Assembly (NCBI GenBank): GCA_000597885.1
Contig: CP004371.1
Coordinates: 558,001 to 622,000, forward strand
Reading direction: 5' to 3'
Origin: Flammeovirgaceae bacterium 311
Lineage (GTDB): Bacteria > Bacteroidota > Bacteroidia > Cytophagales > Cyclobacteriaceae
Length of the DNA: 64,000 nucleotides
Numbering within the stretch: position 1 is the stretch's first letter; the number at the start of each line of letters is the position of its first letter. This document shows, one piece after another, positions 37,185 through 46,459 of this stretch. The notes beneath the pieces are model-generated. The model was not told the DNA's origin, did no database searches, and saw only the letters and a list, made by a program, of their open reading frames with translations. The translations under genes and the position numbers were made by a program.

Positions 37185-38723
37185 ATGAAATCTACTGAGC
37201 ACCCGCAAATATATAGTGTTGTTCCTGCCATTTTGCCTCCTGACCAGTTATTTGGACCGCTGTTCCATGATGTTCAGATGAAACAAGTTTTTGAAGATTC
37301 AATTACTTTTGCTGACTGTTTCCCCAAGCGATCTCCAGAAGAAATTCTAAGTTTATATGAAATAGAGAAGCATAAGAAGGATTTTAATCTTTGTGATTTT
37401 GTCTCAGAATATTTTGAAATTCCATCACCTGTAAAGACAGAGTATGAAAGTAACCAGCAACTACCAGCTACTGAGCATATCAACCAACTTTGGCCCCTAT
37501 TAACGCGCAGCTCGAAAACCAATTGCTCAATGCTGCCTGTTCCCAAATCTTATGTGGTTCCTGGAGGAAGGTTCAGAGGATTATATTATTGGGACAGTTA
37601 CTTTACCATGCTAGGGTTACAATGTGCCGGGGAGAATGAACTGATTAGAGAAATGGTTGACAATTTCGCCTATCTGATTGATGCATATGGCCATATTCCT
37701 AATGCTAATCGCAGTTATTATCTTACGCGTTCACAGCCTCCTTTTTTTGCTTTGATGATACGTCTTCTTGCTGAAATTGATGGACCGGATGTTTTTACAA
37801 AATATCTTCCCCACATGCAAAAAGAATATAATTATTGGATGGACGGGTACTTTCGCCTATCGGACAGGGAAATTTGTTTTCGCAGAGTAATAATACTACC
37901 CGACGGCAGTATTTTAAACCGTTACTGGGATGACCTCCCTGCTCCCCGGCCAGAATCTTACCATGAAGATGTTGAGATAGCTCATAATTCCGCCCTATAT
38001 GGTGTGGAACCTGGAGAACTCTATAGGCAAATTAGAGCAGCTTGTGAATCTGGCTGGGACTTTAGCTGTCGATGGTTCAGAGATGAAACTAAAATGGAAA
38101 CCATTCACACAACCGATATAGTACCTGTAGATCTAAACTGCCTCTTATATGATCTTGAAGTAACTTTATCTGAAGCATACGAGCATAGCTCCTTTTCAGA
38201 GCCTTCTACTTATTTCCGCGAAAAGGCAGAGAAGCGTAAAAAAGCATTGATTAAACATCTTTGGAATGATGAGAGGAAATTTTTCATGGATTTTGATTCA
38301 GCCTCGAATAAGTCTACGAAAAAAATGTCGCTGGCTGGCATATATCCGCTTTTCTTCAAAATTGCTACTAAAGAACATGCACAACATGTTCATGAACATA
38401 TCACCGAAAGTTTTTTGAAAGGAGGGGGCGTAGTTACTTCTCTCCACGAGAGTGGTCAGCAATGGGACTTTCCTAACGGATGGGCCCCCTTGCAGTTTCT
38501 AACGTATGTAGGACTACGCAATTATGAGTTTTATGATACCGCAGAAGAATTGAAAAAGAGGTGGATGGCCCTTAATGATAAAGTTTTCAAAGAAACTGGC
38601 AAGATGATGGAAAAATATAATGTTGTAGACCCTGATTCGCCCGCCGGTGGAGGAGAATATCCAAATCAGGATGGTTTTGGTTGGACCAACGGCATATATC
38701 TTTGGATGAAGAATCATCCATAA
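37185..38723 (+). CDS. Trehalase (glycoside hydrolase family 37)
   Basis: 512 residues from ATG 37185; a GTG at 37170 is in frame but less likely. Both trehalase signatures are present: VPGGRFRGLYYWDSYFTMLG and QQWDFPNGWAPLQ. The glycine-rich loop GGGEYPNQDGFGWTNG carries the catalytic base Glu, and WDDLPAPRPESY carries the likely acid Asp. It hydrolyses alpha,alpha-trehalose to two glucoses. No signal peptide is seen, suggesting the cytosolic TreF type. It stands alone between a terminator and a degraded region. Trehalose is a common stress sugar, and a betaine uptake operon lies 8 kb away. Confidence 0.95.
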   Translation: MKSTEHPQIYSVVPAILPPDQLFGPLFHDVQMKQVFEDSITFADCFPKRSPEEILSLYEIEKHKKDFNLCDFVSEYFEIPSPVKTEYESNQQLPATEHINQLWPLLTRSSKTNCSMLPVPKSYVVPGGRFRGLYYWDSYFTMLGLQCAGENELIREMVDNFAYLIDAYGHIPNANRSYYLTRSQPPFFALMIRLLAEIDGPDVFTKYLPHMQKEYNYWMDGYFRLSDREICFRRVIILPDGSILNRYWDDLPAPRPESYHEDVEIAHNSALYGVEPGELYRQIRAACESGWDFSCRWFRDETKMETIHTTDIVPVDLNCLLYDLEVTLSEAYEHSSFSEPSTYFREKAEKRKKALIKHLWNDERKFFMDFDSASNKSTKKMSLAGIYPLFFKIATKEHAQHVHEHITESFLKGGGVVTSLHESGQQWDFPNGWAPLQFLTYVGLRNYEFYDTAEELKKRWMALNDKVFKETGKMMEKYNVVDPDSPAGGGEYPNQDGFGWTNGIYLWMKNHP

Positions 38724-39124
38724 AAACTGATTAGACCTTTTTCCATTTATGATGGGGCTAAAGAGAAACGACCCCCACATGTGGCAAGTCATCAGCGGTA
38801 ATTATGTAAGTATGGGAACAGGGGGGCACATAGATGAATATGCATGATTTGCTGATCCATCTACCCTTCCCCATGAAAAACCTTCTAATCACTTGTTTCA
38901 TGATCCTGTGTCAGAGCAGTATTTGTTCAGCGCAGTTGTAGTAGCCAGAACTTGATCTGAGAGTAGTAAGCTTTCTGACAGTGATCAGACACTGTATTCC
39001 GCCTCTTCCCCTTAAATGCAAAGATATGCCTTCGGCCGTTGCAGTCAAGGGTAAATGAACGGCAGAACGGCTCCCTACGCTCGCCGCCCTTGACAGCACC
39101 GTCCTACGGCATGGCAGGCATCTA
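38724..39124. other. Intergenic with a lone signal-peptide scrap and an inverted repeat
   Basis: An ATG at 38873 opens a 22-codon frame (MKNLLITCFMILCQSSICSA) that reads as a signal peptide and stops at 38941: probably the start of a lost secreted protein. Further on lies the inverted repeat at 39044-39094. Confidence 0.45.
39044..39094. repeat. Inverted repeat element
   Basis: GTCAAGGG (39044-39051) and CCCTTGAC (39087-39094) flank a GC-rich centre (GAACGGCAGAACGGCTCCC...). Outside are CGGCCGTTGC and CCTACGGCATGGC. It looks like a small dispersed repeat or folded RNA element; other copies cannot be checked here. Confidence 0.5.
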
Positions 39125-39694
39125 TTATTTATGCTTTGCTCTTATTCTGCTTAAGGTTTCAGCACTAAGGCCAAGATAGGAGGCAATGTATTTTAAGGGT
39201 ACTCGTCGAAGCATTTCTTTGTTTTCAAGAATTAGCCTTTTGTACTTCTCTTCAGGGGTGTCGAGTAAAAAGGAAGCTTCACGATTCTCTTTTCGTACAA
39301 AGAGATTTTCAACGGAGAATAACAAAAACTTAGCCCATGCAGGGTATTGATCTACCAACTGCAAAAGGGAGGGCCTGTCAAAAATCAATAAAGAAAGATC
39401 TTCCATGGCCTTAACATTAAAGCGGGAAGGATTGCCGGTGATAAAGCTGGCATAAGAGCCGCAGAAAGTATTTTCAAAGTTAAATTCTTTGGTTACTTCT
39501 TCATCTTCAACCAAAAAGTAAAAGCGAACATATCCTTTTGCAATAAAGGCCATGTGCCGGCATACCTGCCCCTGTTCTAAAAAAAGCTCATTCTTTTTAA
39601 CCTGTTTAGGTTTGAGGATGCTTTGAAAAGCCGTCCATTCAGCATCATTAATCTTTATTACCTTTTCTATTTGTGTCCTTAGTTGTTCAACCAT
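39125..39694 (-). CDS. Crp/Fnr-family transcriptional regulator
   Basis: 189 residues from ATG 39694 (MVEQLRTQIE); the frame is open further upstream but that part looks like non-coding leader. A cyclic-nucleotide-binding-like beta roll (about 20-115, with LEQGQVCRHMAFIAKGYVRF) is followed by the long dimer helix and a short helix-turn-helix end (LKYIASYLGLSAETLSRIRAK). No Cys cluster for an Fe-S centre, so not a classical FNR. It diverges from the membrane protein at 39793 with about 100 bases between starts, and may control it. A TTGATCAA palindrome sits at 39713-39720 in that gap. Confidence 0.9.
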   Translation of the reverse strand: MVEQLRTQIEKVIKINDAEWTAFQSILKPKQVKKNELFLEQGQVCRHMAFIAKGYVRFYFLVEDEEVTKEFNFENTFCGSYASFITGNPSRFNVKAMEDLSLLIFDRPSLLQLVDQYPAWAKFLLFSVENLFVRKENREASFLLDTPEEKYKRLILENKEMLRRVPLKYIASYLGLSAETLSRIRAKHK

Positions 39695-39792
39695 GTTCTT
39701 CCTTAGTGAATCTTGATCAAAGTCAAGAAAACAGACTGCCGTTCTAGCTTCATTTGTATAATAATAACTATTCACCTAAAATAATTAAAGTT

Positions 39793-40257
39793 ATGCTTAT
39801 CAATGTTGCAAGAATTACATTTCTACTGCTTTATCTCATCGTAGTCTCACAGGGTATTTTCTACCTTTTTGCTGCAGGTAAAGCTTTATCGGGTGTTTCA
39901 ATAGATGCCTATGCCGAAATAAGGAATTCCACTGACCAGGTAATAGAATGGCGCCTTAAGTTCATTTATCCTGCCACCTTGCTTGTAGGTTTGATTGCTG
40001 TTGTCCTTTCTTCTATGAAAGCACCGGGTTCTCTGACCTTTATTACAACTGCTATTGCTTTTGTGTGCCTTGTTGTGGATTTAGCCCTGGCTGTTAAGTT
40101 CAATATGCCTATCAATGCACAGTTTCATACCTACCAGGCGGGGATGCAAGGTATAGATTGGGAATCTCTTAGGAGTACATGGCTGCAGTTTTTAGAGTAT
40201 CGAGGTGTGGTGCAGGTGGTGGGATTTCTGGCGCTGCTAGTAGGGATGTTTAAATGA
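39793..40257 (+). CDS. Small four-helix membrane protein
   Basis: 154 residues from ATG 39793 (MLINVARITFLLLYLIVVSQ); the upstream TTG start is not used. Four hydrophobic segments (about 5-27, 58-78, 84-106, 133-152). It resembles DUF1772-like or other small integral membrane proteins but no motif settles the family. Divergent from the Crp/Fnr gene, a layout often seen for a regulator and its target. Confidence 0.6.
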   Translation: MLINVARITFLLLYLIVVSQGIFYLFAAGKALSGVSIDAYAEIRNSTDQVIEWRLKFIYPATLLVGLIAVVLSSMKAPGSLTFITTAIAFVCLVVDLALAVKFNMPINAQFHTYQAGMQGIDWESLRSTWLQFLEYRGVVQVVGFLALLVGMFK

Positions 40258-40449
40258 TTGCTCCATGATCTAATGGCGCAGAGATAGGATGCGTTTTTTT
40301 TGCCTTGATGGAGATTCATCATGATTTCTAGTTGTTTTCAACCAAAGCGTTAAAAACGTCTGGAGGTGCTACTACTCAATTGCAGGCAGCAACTCTGGCA
40401 CTTTCTAAAAAAAATATCGCTGCGTCCATTCCCAATTATTCCACTGAGT

Positions 40450-40459
40450 AGCGGCGAAC
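40450..40459. repeat. Possible decayed GC mini-insert
   Basis: AGCGGCGAAC matches ten consecutive bases of the copies at 53643 and 54638, in an intergenic stretch. Flanks do not match, so weak. Confidence 0.3.
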
Positions 40460-40506
40460 TAGCAGCTAGTTGCAAAACCTAAAATCAAATAAGTTTAGAT
40501 TTGTTC

Positions 40507-41373
40507 ATGAAAAAGGTACTACTGTTTGGCGCCACAGGTAACATAGGACAGGCTATCGCCAGGGAAGTCCTGGAAAAAGGATACAAACTGTCTATCGTTG
40601 TGCGGAATAAACGTAAAGCAGAACTGTTAAATGGTCTTCCTTCCAAATATATCGTAGCGGATATTACTGACCCAGGTTCGTTAGCGGGCATATCCCGTGG
40701 ACAGGATATCGTAATTTCAGCGGTTGGCAAAAGTGTTTCTCCCAATGATAAGAGTAAGCAAACATTTCATGAGGTAGATTTTATGGGCAACGCCAATGTT
40801 CTGCAGGAAGCCCAAGCAAGTGGCGTGAAAAAGTTTATTTATGTTTCTGCTTTTCACTCCGAAAGGTACCTACATTTAAACTATTGCAAAGTTCACCATG
40901 ACTTTGCTGAATTGTTGCAGCGTTCAGGAATAAACTATTCAATCATTAAACCCCCGGCAGTATTTAGTGCCTTTGTAGATATGATAGAAATGGCTAAGAA
41001 GGGGCGGCTAATTACGATAGGTGCTGGCGATAAAAAAACCAATCCAATTTATGAAGGCGACTTAGCCAAAGTTTGTGTGGATTCCATCAAGCATCCCAAA
41101 GCTGTAATTGAAGTTGGGGGTAAAATGATATATACCAGGCATGAACTAAATGAGCTAGTACAAAATGCTGTTAATCCGAAAAAGAAGGTTCGACACATTC
41201 CGCCAGGTTTAATGATAACAGCGCTCCCCCTGATCAGGCTGTTTGATAAAAACATGTATGACAAGTTTTCCTTTTTTATTGAAGTAACGCAGCAGGATAC
41301 AGTAGCGCCTCAACTAGGAGAAATGAGGTTCGAAGACTATATCAGGAGCAAAGTAAATGCATGGAAGAAGTAG
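40507..41373 (+). CDS. NAD(P)-binding NmrA/SDR-like protein
   Basis: 288 residues from ATG 40507. Rossmann start VLLFGATGNIGQAIAREVL, VVRNKRKAELL after the second strand (Arg suggests NADP preference), VISAVGKSVS and KFIYVSAFHSERY, the atypical-SDR pattern without a classic YxxxK. A C-terminal part (YTRHELNELVQNAVNPKK) would bind substrate. Members act as reductases or as redox-sensing regulators (NmrA-like). Cytosolic, single gene. Substrate unknown. Confidence 0.82.
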   Translation: MKKVLLFGATGNIGQAIAREVLEKGYKLSIVVRNKRKAELLNGLPSKYIVADITDPGSLAGISRGQDIVISAVGKSVSPNDKSKQTFHEVDFMGNANVLQEAQASGVKKFIYVSAFHSERYLHLNYCKVHHDFAELLQRSGINYSIIKPPAVFSAFVDMIEMAKKGRLITIGAGDKKTNPIYEGDLAKVCVDSIKHPKAVIEVGGKMIYTRHELNELVQNAVNPKKKVRHIPPGLMITALPLIRLFDKNMYDKFSFFIEVTQQDTVAPQLGEMRFEDYIRSKVNAWKK

Positions 41374-41939
41374 TCTGGCTAAGCATTACGCAAGAAATTC
41401 AACCAGAAACTATTTGTGATGAAAATCTTCAAAATAGGGGAAGGGCAGCCAAAGGCAGATTTTGCAAATCAAAAGAAAGCATCCAGTAAAACCTTATCAG
41501 GCTCAAGATGTGACTCTTTAGTGTTGAAAATTGACTTTACATGCTAATAAAGCGCAAATGTAGCCTAGGTGTTTAATTAAAGTCCTGTCACCTATAAAAG
41601 TTATCAGCCTGACTTCATCTTGCATGTTATAGTCACACCCGTTAGTTTATTTAATTTATGTTAAGTAGTAAGTGGCATATATAACTATTTGCCTATACAG
41701 AATGTGGTGCAATGTAATAAATGCCTTATTTCAATAATTTAAGTCTTGATGAGGTTGTGCGAGGTACAAATAAAATCAAATTTTTTACCCTTATCAGAAT
41801 GCTCAGAGCCTCCCTCACTTTATCCTCAGAAATAGATTAATGATATTTTTTTCAAAAATTTTGCATGGCCGCAAGATCTGCACACTTAGTGAGGCTTAGG
41901 TGTTATACCTTTGTATTGTTCATCTAAAACAGCAATCGT
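41374..41939. other. Intergenic, AT-rich
   Basis: About 566 bases without a gene; the promoter region of the AraC gene is at its end. Nothing else recognised. Confidence 0.5.
41906..41913 (+). promoter_or_regulatory. Candidate -7 box TACCTTTG
   Basis: Exact TAnnTTTG match 27 bases before the ATG of the AraC-type regulator. The -33 element is not evident. Confidence 0.4.
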
Positions 41940-42755
41940 ATGATCAGGGAAGTACTGCACCACATCACCCATCATCTCGATGAGGAAATTTCGCTGGAAA
42001 AGCTCGCGCAGCTAAGTGGTTATTCGCCTTTCCACTTGCATCGAATGCTGAAGGAGGAGCTGAGTGAACCCATCGGCAATTACATAAAACAACAACGGAT
42101 AGGTACGGCAGCATACCTGCTGTCACTTACCCAGGTGCCGGTATCGCAAATAAAGTTTTTGGTTGGTTACTCTAATGATAGTGCTTTTTCCAGAGCTTTC
42201 AAGGATATCATGAAATGCTCACCTAAAGCCTATCGGGAGGATAACCAGTTTAAAAACAGCATTGCAGCCTTAGAGGGGTATCTTTCCCTAAAATCAAAAA
42301 CAGTTGTACTTTCAAATCCACAGGCCTTGCTTTTTCCCAGCCTGGGCAATTACTTCTTCCCTGATACCTACAAGGTCTGGAAGGACGTAAAAGAATATCT
42401 GCAGGTGAGCGGGCTCAGGGAAGATGATTTTGAATACTATGGCATTCTATATGGCTGCCAGACGGTTAATCCCGGCCTAAACCGGTACGATGCAGCCATA
42501 CTGCCAAAGCCTGGGGTTCATCTGCCTAAAAATAAGTTTTTTCAGAGCCAGTTGTCGGCAGGCAAATTTGCCAGCTATACCTTTTGCTGCGCGTTCGAAG
42601 AACTGAAGAACAGCTGCCTGCTTATAGGCAAACATCTCGCCGAACAATCAGGCCTGCAGCATCGTAATGATGTATCTTATTTTAAGTATCACAGCCTTCC
42701 CGACGGAGAAAAGCTCGATAACCTACTGATCGACTGGCTGCTGCCTGTTCAATAG
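41940..42755 (+). CDS. AraC-family regulator with GyrI-like C-terminus
   Basis: 271 residues. An N-terminal AraC DNA-binding domain with two helix-turn-helix units (about 8-50 SLEKLAQLSGYSPFHLHRML and 55-100 with KFLVGYSNDSAFSRAFKDI) is followed by a GyrI-like/effector-binding domain (about 115-270) containing YYGILYG and FASYTFCC. This is the layout of Rob/SoxS-BmrR-type drug- or stress-sensing regulators. It may control the following genes for N-acetyltransferase and WrbA, same strand, 119 bases on. Start ATG at 41940. Confidence 0.88.
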   Translation: MIREVLHHITHHLDEEISLEKLAQLSGYSPFHLHRMLKEELSEPIGNYIKQQRIGTAAYLLSLTQVPVSQIKFLVGYSNDSAFSRAFKDIMKCSPKAYREDNQFKNSIAALEGYLSLKSKTVVLSNPQALLFPSLGNYFFPDTYKVWKDVKEYLQVSGLREDDFEYYGILYGCQTVNPGLNRYDAAILPKPGVHLPKNKFFQSQLSAGKFASYTFCCAFEELKNSCLLIGKHLAEQSGLQHRNDVSYFKYHSLPDGEKLDNLLIDWLLPVQ

Positions 42756-42874
42756 GTACTCCTAAACTGTATTTTCTACCTGCATTAAACTTCCCATGAA
42801 GGGTGGAGAGGAATCCCCATGCCTAAAATTTACCATACGCAATAAATCAATCATCAATACTAAATTTTATCATC

Positions 42875-43645
42875 ATGAAACTACCTAACTATCTCCATCG
42901 GATCGGATACGATCAAACCCCTGCCGTAACGGAAGAAACCTTATTTGCTCTGCACAAGGCCCATGTACTACAGGTTCCCTTTGAAAACCTGGATGTAATT
43001 GCAAAAATCCCTATCGAGCTTGACCAGGAGCGCTTTTATCATAAAATTGTCACCAACGGGCGCGGTGGCATTTGCTACGAGCTGAATGGAGCCTTTAAAC
43101 TGCTGCTCGATAGCATCGGCATTGAATCCTTCTTTATTTCCTGTAATGTGTATGTGCCTGCCATGGATTTTTATGGCGCAGATTTCGGTCACATTGCCCT
43201 AATCACCAAATTGGGAGAGGAGCAGTACCTGGTAGATGTTGGGTTTGGCGATGTCTTTATTGAACCACTGAAGCTGTTGTACGACAGCCCGCAAGAGCAG
43301 TTCGGTACCTTTTACCGTTTCAGCAGGCTAACAGGAGGAGAAGTGTTGCTTGAAAAATCTGAAGATGGTGTGGAGTATCGAAAAATGTTCAAGTTTAAAG
43401 CTATACCCAGGCAACTGCAGGAATTTGCGGCTTTATGTGAATTTCATCAGCATGCTCCGCAGGCACCCTTCAATAAACAGGCCATTTGTACACGCCCTAC
43501 ACCAGAGGGTAGAGTAACTCTCACACCTAATACCCTCATCGTTAGCCACGGGAAAGATAAGCAGGAGCATGCCATTGCTTCTGAGGATACATTTAACGAG
43601 CTGCTGGCACAGCACTTTAACATTAAGCTTCAGCCCTCCTTTTAA
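42875..43645 (+). CDS. nat: Arylamine N-acetyltransferase
   Basis: 256 residues. The catalytic triad is visible: Cys in GRGGICYELNGAF (about 69), His in ADFGHIAL (about 107) and Asp in YLVDVGFGDVF (about 122). VPFENLDV near residue 35 is also conserved. The enzyme moves acetyl from acetyl-CoA to aromatic amines and hydrazines, a detoxifying reaction. Cytosolic. It is followed by a WrbA-like quinone reductase and preceded by an AraC/GyrI-type regulator, so the three may form a xenobiotic-response set. Confidence 0.95.
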   Translation: MKLPNYLHRIGYDQTPAVTEETLFALHKAHVLQVPFENLDVIAKIPIELDQERFYHKIVTNGRGGICYELNGAFKLLLDSIGIESFFISCNVYVPAMDFYGADFGHIALITKLGEEQYLVDVGFGDVFIEPLKLLYDSPQEQFGTFYRFSRLTGGEVLLEKSEDGVEYRKMFKFKAIPRQLQEFAALCEFHQHAPQAPFNKQAICTRPTPEGRVTLTPNTLIVSHGKDKQEHAIASEDTFNELLAQHFNIKLQPSF

Positions 43646-43689
43646 TGGTTGTATTATAGCTGTTTTACACAACGATTCTATCAAACAAA

Positions 43690-44325
43690 ATGAAGAATAT
43701 AAAATTGGCTGTAATTTACTACAGCGCGACCGGCACTAATTACCAATTGGCTAAATGGGCAGAAGCGGCTGCTACTGAAGCGGGTGCCACTGTGAAACTC
43801 TGCAGAATAGCGGAGCTTGCACCAGCCAGGGCAATTGAGCAAAACCCAGCATGGAAAGCGCATCTGGAGCTGACAAAGAATGTTCCGGAGGTGAGCCTGG
43901 ATGATTTGACCTGGGGAGATGCTTATGTGTTCAGCATTCCTACCCGCTATGGTGCTATGCCATCACAGGTAAAGCAGTTCCTGGATACTACCGGAAGTCT
44001 ATGGTTTACAGGTAAACTGTCCAATAAAGTGGTTAGTGCCATGGCCAGTGCCAGCAACCCGCATGGGGGGCAGGAAATAACTCTTTTGAGTCTTTATACG
44101 ACCATGTTCCACTGGGGTGCAATCATTGCTGCTCCAGGGTATACAGATCCCAGTATTTTTGCTGCGGGAGGTAATCCTTATGGTACCAGTGTAACAGCAG
44201 GAGTGGAGCTGAAGGAAGAAACAAGGCAAGCCGTAATGCATCAGGTGAGAAGAACCCTACTGGTGACATATGGAGTACAACAGGGGCTGAGGATGAGTAC
44301 TCACAGAGAATTTCAGGAAGTTTAA
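43690..44325 (+). CDS. wrbA: WrbA-like NAD(P)H:quinone oxidoreductase
   Basis: 211 residues of the flavodoxin-like fold: FMN phosphate loop YYSATGTNYQLAKWA, IPTRYGAMPSQVKQFLD and FTGKLSNKVVSAMAS followed by HGGQEITLLSLYTTMFHWG, all typical of WrbA. Two-electron reduction of quinones protects against redox cycling. The gene starts 44 bases after the N-acetyltransferase and ends in a strong terminator. Confidence 0.92.
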   Translation: MKNIKLAVIYYSATGTNYQLAKWAEAAATEAGATVKLCRIAELAPARAIEQNPAWKAHLELTKNVPEVSLDDLTWGDAYVFSIPTRYGAMPSQVKQFLDTTGSLWFTGKLSNKVVSAMASASNPHGGQEITLLSLYTTMFHWGAIIAAPGYTDPSIFAAGGNPYGTSVTAGVELKEETRQAVMHQVRRTLLVTYGVQQGLRMSTHREFQEV

Positions 44326-44369
44326 ATAATTGCCCCAGGTATTGGAAATAAAGGGCAGATATATTCAAC

Positions 44370-44403
44370 AAAAAAAAGGCCGCAGAATAGCAGGCCTTTT
44401 TTG
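44370..44403 (+). terminator. Rho-independent terminator
   Basis: AAAAAAAGGCC, 11-base loop, GGCCTTTTTT. Ends the AraC-nat-wrbA group. Confidence 0.9.
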
Positions 44404-44917
44404 TTAGCTGCTGACTTTTGTCGGCAGGATAGTGGAAGAAGCAATTATCTCTGGGTAGGTTGCCATGAGCCTGGTTGATATTTTTAGATATGGAAAATTT
44501 CCAGACAGCGCGGCTTCCTCCTAACAATGGTTCATACATAAATCCACGAAAAATGAAACCAATCAAAGAAGGAAAGCTCCAAAGCCTCTATTACATTTAA
44601 TAGAGGAGGGTTTGAAAGTTTCACTTAACCAGAAGTTAGTGAACATAAGAAGCTCCATAAAGAAAGGAGTAGATAGATTTAGATTTTCTTCTAGCATTCA
44701 GGAAGCTGAAACTACAAAGCACAAGAAACTCCTGAAGCCTGCTTTGAGTTATATAGGAGCTTAAATTTTAAATTTTCTCCATAGCCAAAAGTGAGACTAA
44801 GTAGGTGATAAGGATTACATAGTAAAGGTAGAGTGCCTGTCTTAGCTACAGTTCAGTTCATAACCTACTTTCAAATTTATAGTATAATTGTGTTAGGCCA
44901 AACAAGATAGGCTATTC
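44404..44917. other. Intergenic, nothing recognised
   Basis: About 510 AT-rich bases. A small hairpin (CCTCTATTA...AATAGAGG) lies near 44583-44605. Confidence 0.4.
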
Positions 44918-45369
44918 ATGAATTCACTAAGTTCCCCGGAAATTATTAACTCTTATTTTATAGAGCAAATAAAGGATTACGCCATTTTTGCTACTGATAC
45001 TAATGGTATCATAACTGCCTGGATTACCTGTTTATAACAGAGATTGTTCTAAAGAAAGCAGGAATAGGAAATGGGGTCATTACAGCCTCAAACGGTTTTG
45101 AAGCATTAGAAAAGTTAAGAGGCATTGCTGCTTCCGGAAAAAAGAATCCAGCAGTCATCTTCTTGGATTTAAAGATGCCCGTTATGGATGGCTTTGAGTT
45201 TCTTGAAGAAGCAACTTCTACTCCTGAATTGAATCTTAGTCAGACAAAGATTTATGTAACAACCAGTTCTGTCTTGCCTAAAGACAAAGAAAAGGTTGCT
45301 GCCTATCCCATTGCCGGATTTATTCCAAAACCTTTAAATCAGAATATTTTAAAAGAAATTTTAGGCTGA
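44918..45369 (+). pseudogene. Deletion remnant joining a PAS kinase start to a response-regulator end
   Basis: ATG 44918 opens a PAS start like those of the kinases here (EQIKDYAIFATDTNGIITAW). After TAW the sequence jumps at about 45023 into another frame, a CheY-like receiver missing its first strand and acidic pair: VLKKAGIGNGVITASNGFEAL, the phospho-acceptor Asp in FLDLKMPVMDGFEFL, Thr/Ser in VTTSSVLPKDKE and Lys in IPKPLN. It ends at 45369. The best reading is a former kinase plus response-regulator operon from which all between was deleted, which gives a clue to the partner type of this kinase family. Confidence 0.8.
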
Positions 45370-45476
45370 ATATGGTTGATGGAGCCTTTTGACTTCTGCA
45401 CAGACAAAAGAATAGATTGACAGAAGAGTAGCCTTTACGTAGAGTAAATAGTAGTGTTTAAGGAACTGTGTAAATG

Positions 45477-45511
45477 AAGGTTTGGAGAGAAGATCTCTGA
45501 ACCTTTTTTAT
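45477..45511 (+). terminator. Terminator inside the IS256 left end
   Basis: AAGGTT (45477-45482) and inner AGAG pair with CTCT and AACCTT (to 45505), followed by a T run. It would shield the transposase from outside transcription. Confidence 0.65.
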
Positions 45512-45536
45512 TAACTTTTATAACAGTTCTAAAGCT

Positions 45537-46459
45537 ATGATGAGTAAGGAAGATATTTTGAACGCAGAGTTTTTAAAGCTGTTTAAAGACTCTGGCGAGT
45601 TTGCCTCCTTCATGGAAGAGCTCTATGTCAGGGGCACTGAAAAGATGCTGGAGGGTGAGTTGGATGCTCACCTGGGCTACGAGAAGTATTCTGCTGAAGG
45701 CAGGAACACTGGCAACTCCCGCAATGGCAAGACCTCTAAAAAGCTTAAGAGCAAGTATGGTGAAGTAGAGATTGAGGTTCCTAGAGACCGAGCAGGTTCT
45801 TTTGAGCCCGTGGTAGTAAGGAACTGCTGGGCATGTGGCTTTCTGAATCAGAGAGCGCTGCTTTCTGGGTGGGTGTACTTACTGACATCAGGGCCAGAGG
45901 CGTAGAAGACATCCTTATCACTTGCACGGATAACCTCAGCGGATTCTGCCAGGGCATCAGAAGTGTCTTTCAGAAAACAGCTACTCAAATCTGTGTGGTT
46001 CATCAAATCCGCAATAGCTGCCGCTATGTGGTGTGGAAGGATAAGAAAGCCTTTACTGAAGACATGAAGAGAATCTATACGGCTCCCACCAAAGAAATGG
46101 CCCTGGCAGAACTGGAACGTTTTGAGGAAATCTGGAGCAGTAAATACCCTTATGCTATAAAATCCTGGCGTGCGAATCGCTCCGGCGACCCGGTGGGAAG
46201 AACTCACCGTCTTTTTTGATTTTCCTCTGGAGATTAGAAAGATCATCTACACGGCCAATTTGATAGAAAACCTCAATGGTAAAATCAGGAAGTACACGAA
46301 AACTAAAGGCTCTTTCCCTGATGATAATGCAGTGAAAAAAGCAGTCTTTCTGGCCCTAAGGGAAATCACTAAAAAATGGACCTAGCCAATCCAGAATTGG
46401 GCCATAATTGTCAACCAGTTTTCCAGTCTCTACGAAGACAGATGCAGGCTTTAGGTTGA
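45537..46459 (+). pseudogene. IS256-family transposase with deletion, frameshift and stop
   Basis: The N-terminus is normal (ELYVRGTEKMLEGELDAHLG and NGKTSKKLKSKYGEVEIEV) to EPVVV, where about 80 codons including the first catalytic Asp are deleted. The rest follows in another frame: TDNLSGFCQGI with the second Asp, VVHQIRNSCRYV, then YAIKSWRAN. There 16 GC bases (46178-46193) break the frame; beyond them [11 protein letters not shown] and [20 protein letters not shown], the region that normally carries the catalytic Glu, are read. A CAG-to-TAG change stops it again before PIQNWAIIVNQF. No active protein is possible. Confidence 0.88.
46178..46193 (+). repeat. GC mini-insert, 16 bp
   Basis: CGCTCCGGCGACCCGG between codons AAT and TGG of the IS256 transposase (RAN-WEEL). 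It folds as CCGG-CGAC-CCGG. Against the copy at 54909 it matches 13 of 16 bases. Confidence 0.8.

Noticed and set aside
39713-39720. TTGATCAA as an FNR box
   Set aside because: The FNR consensus has four bases between half sites; this 8-bp palindrome lacks them and the nearby regulator has no Fe-S cysteines.
40496-40503. TAGATTTG matching the -7 consensus before the SDR gene
   Set aside because: It ends only three bases before the ATG, so transcription would begin inside the gene.
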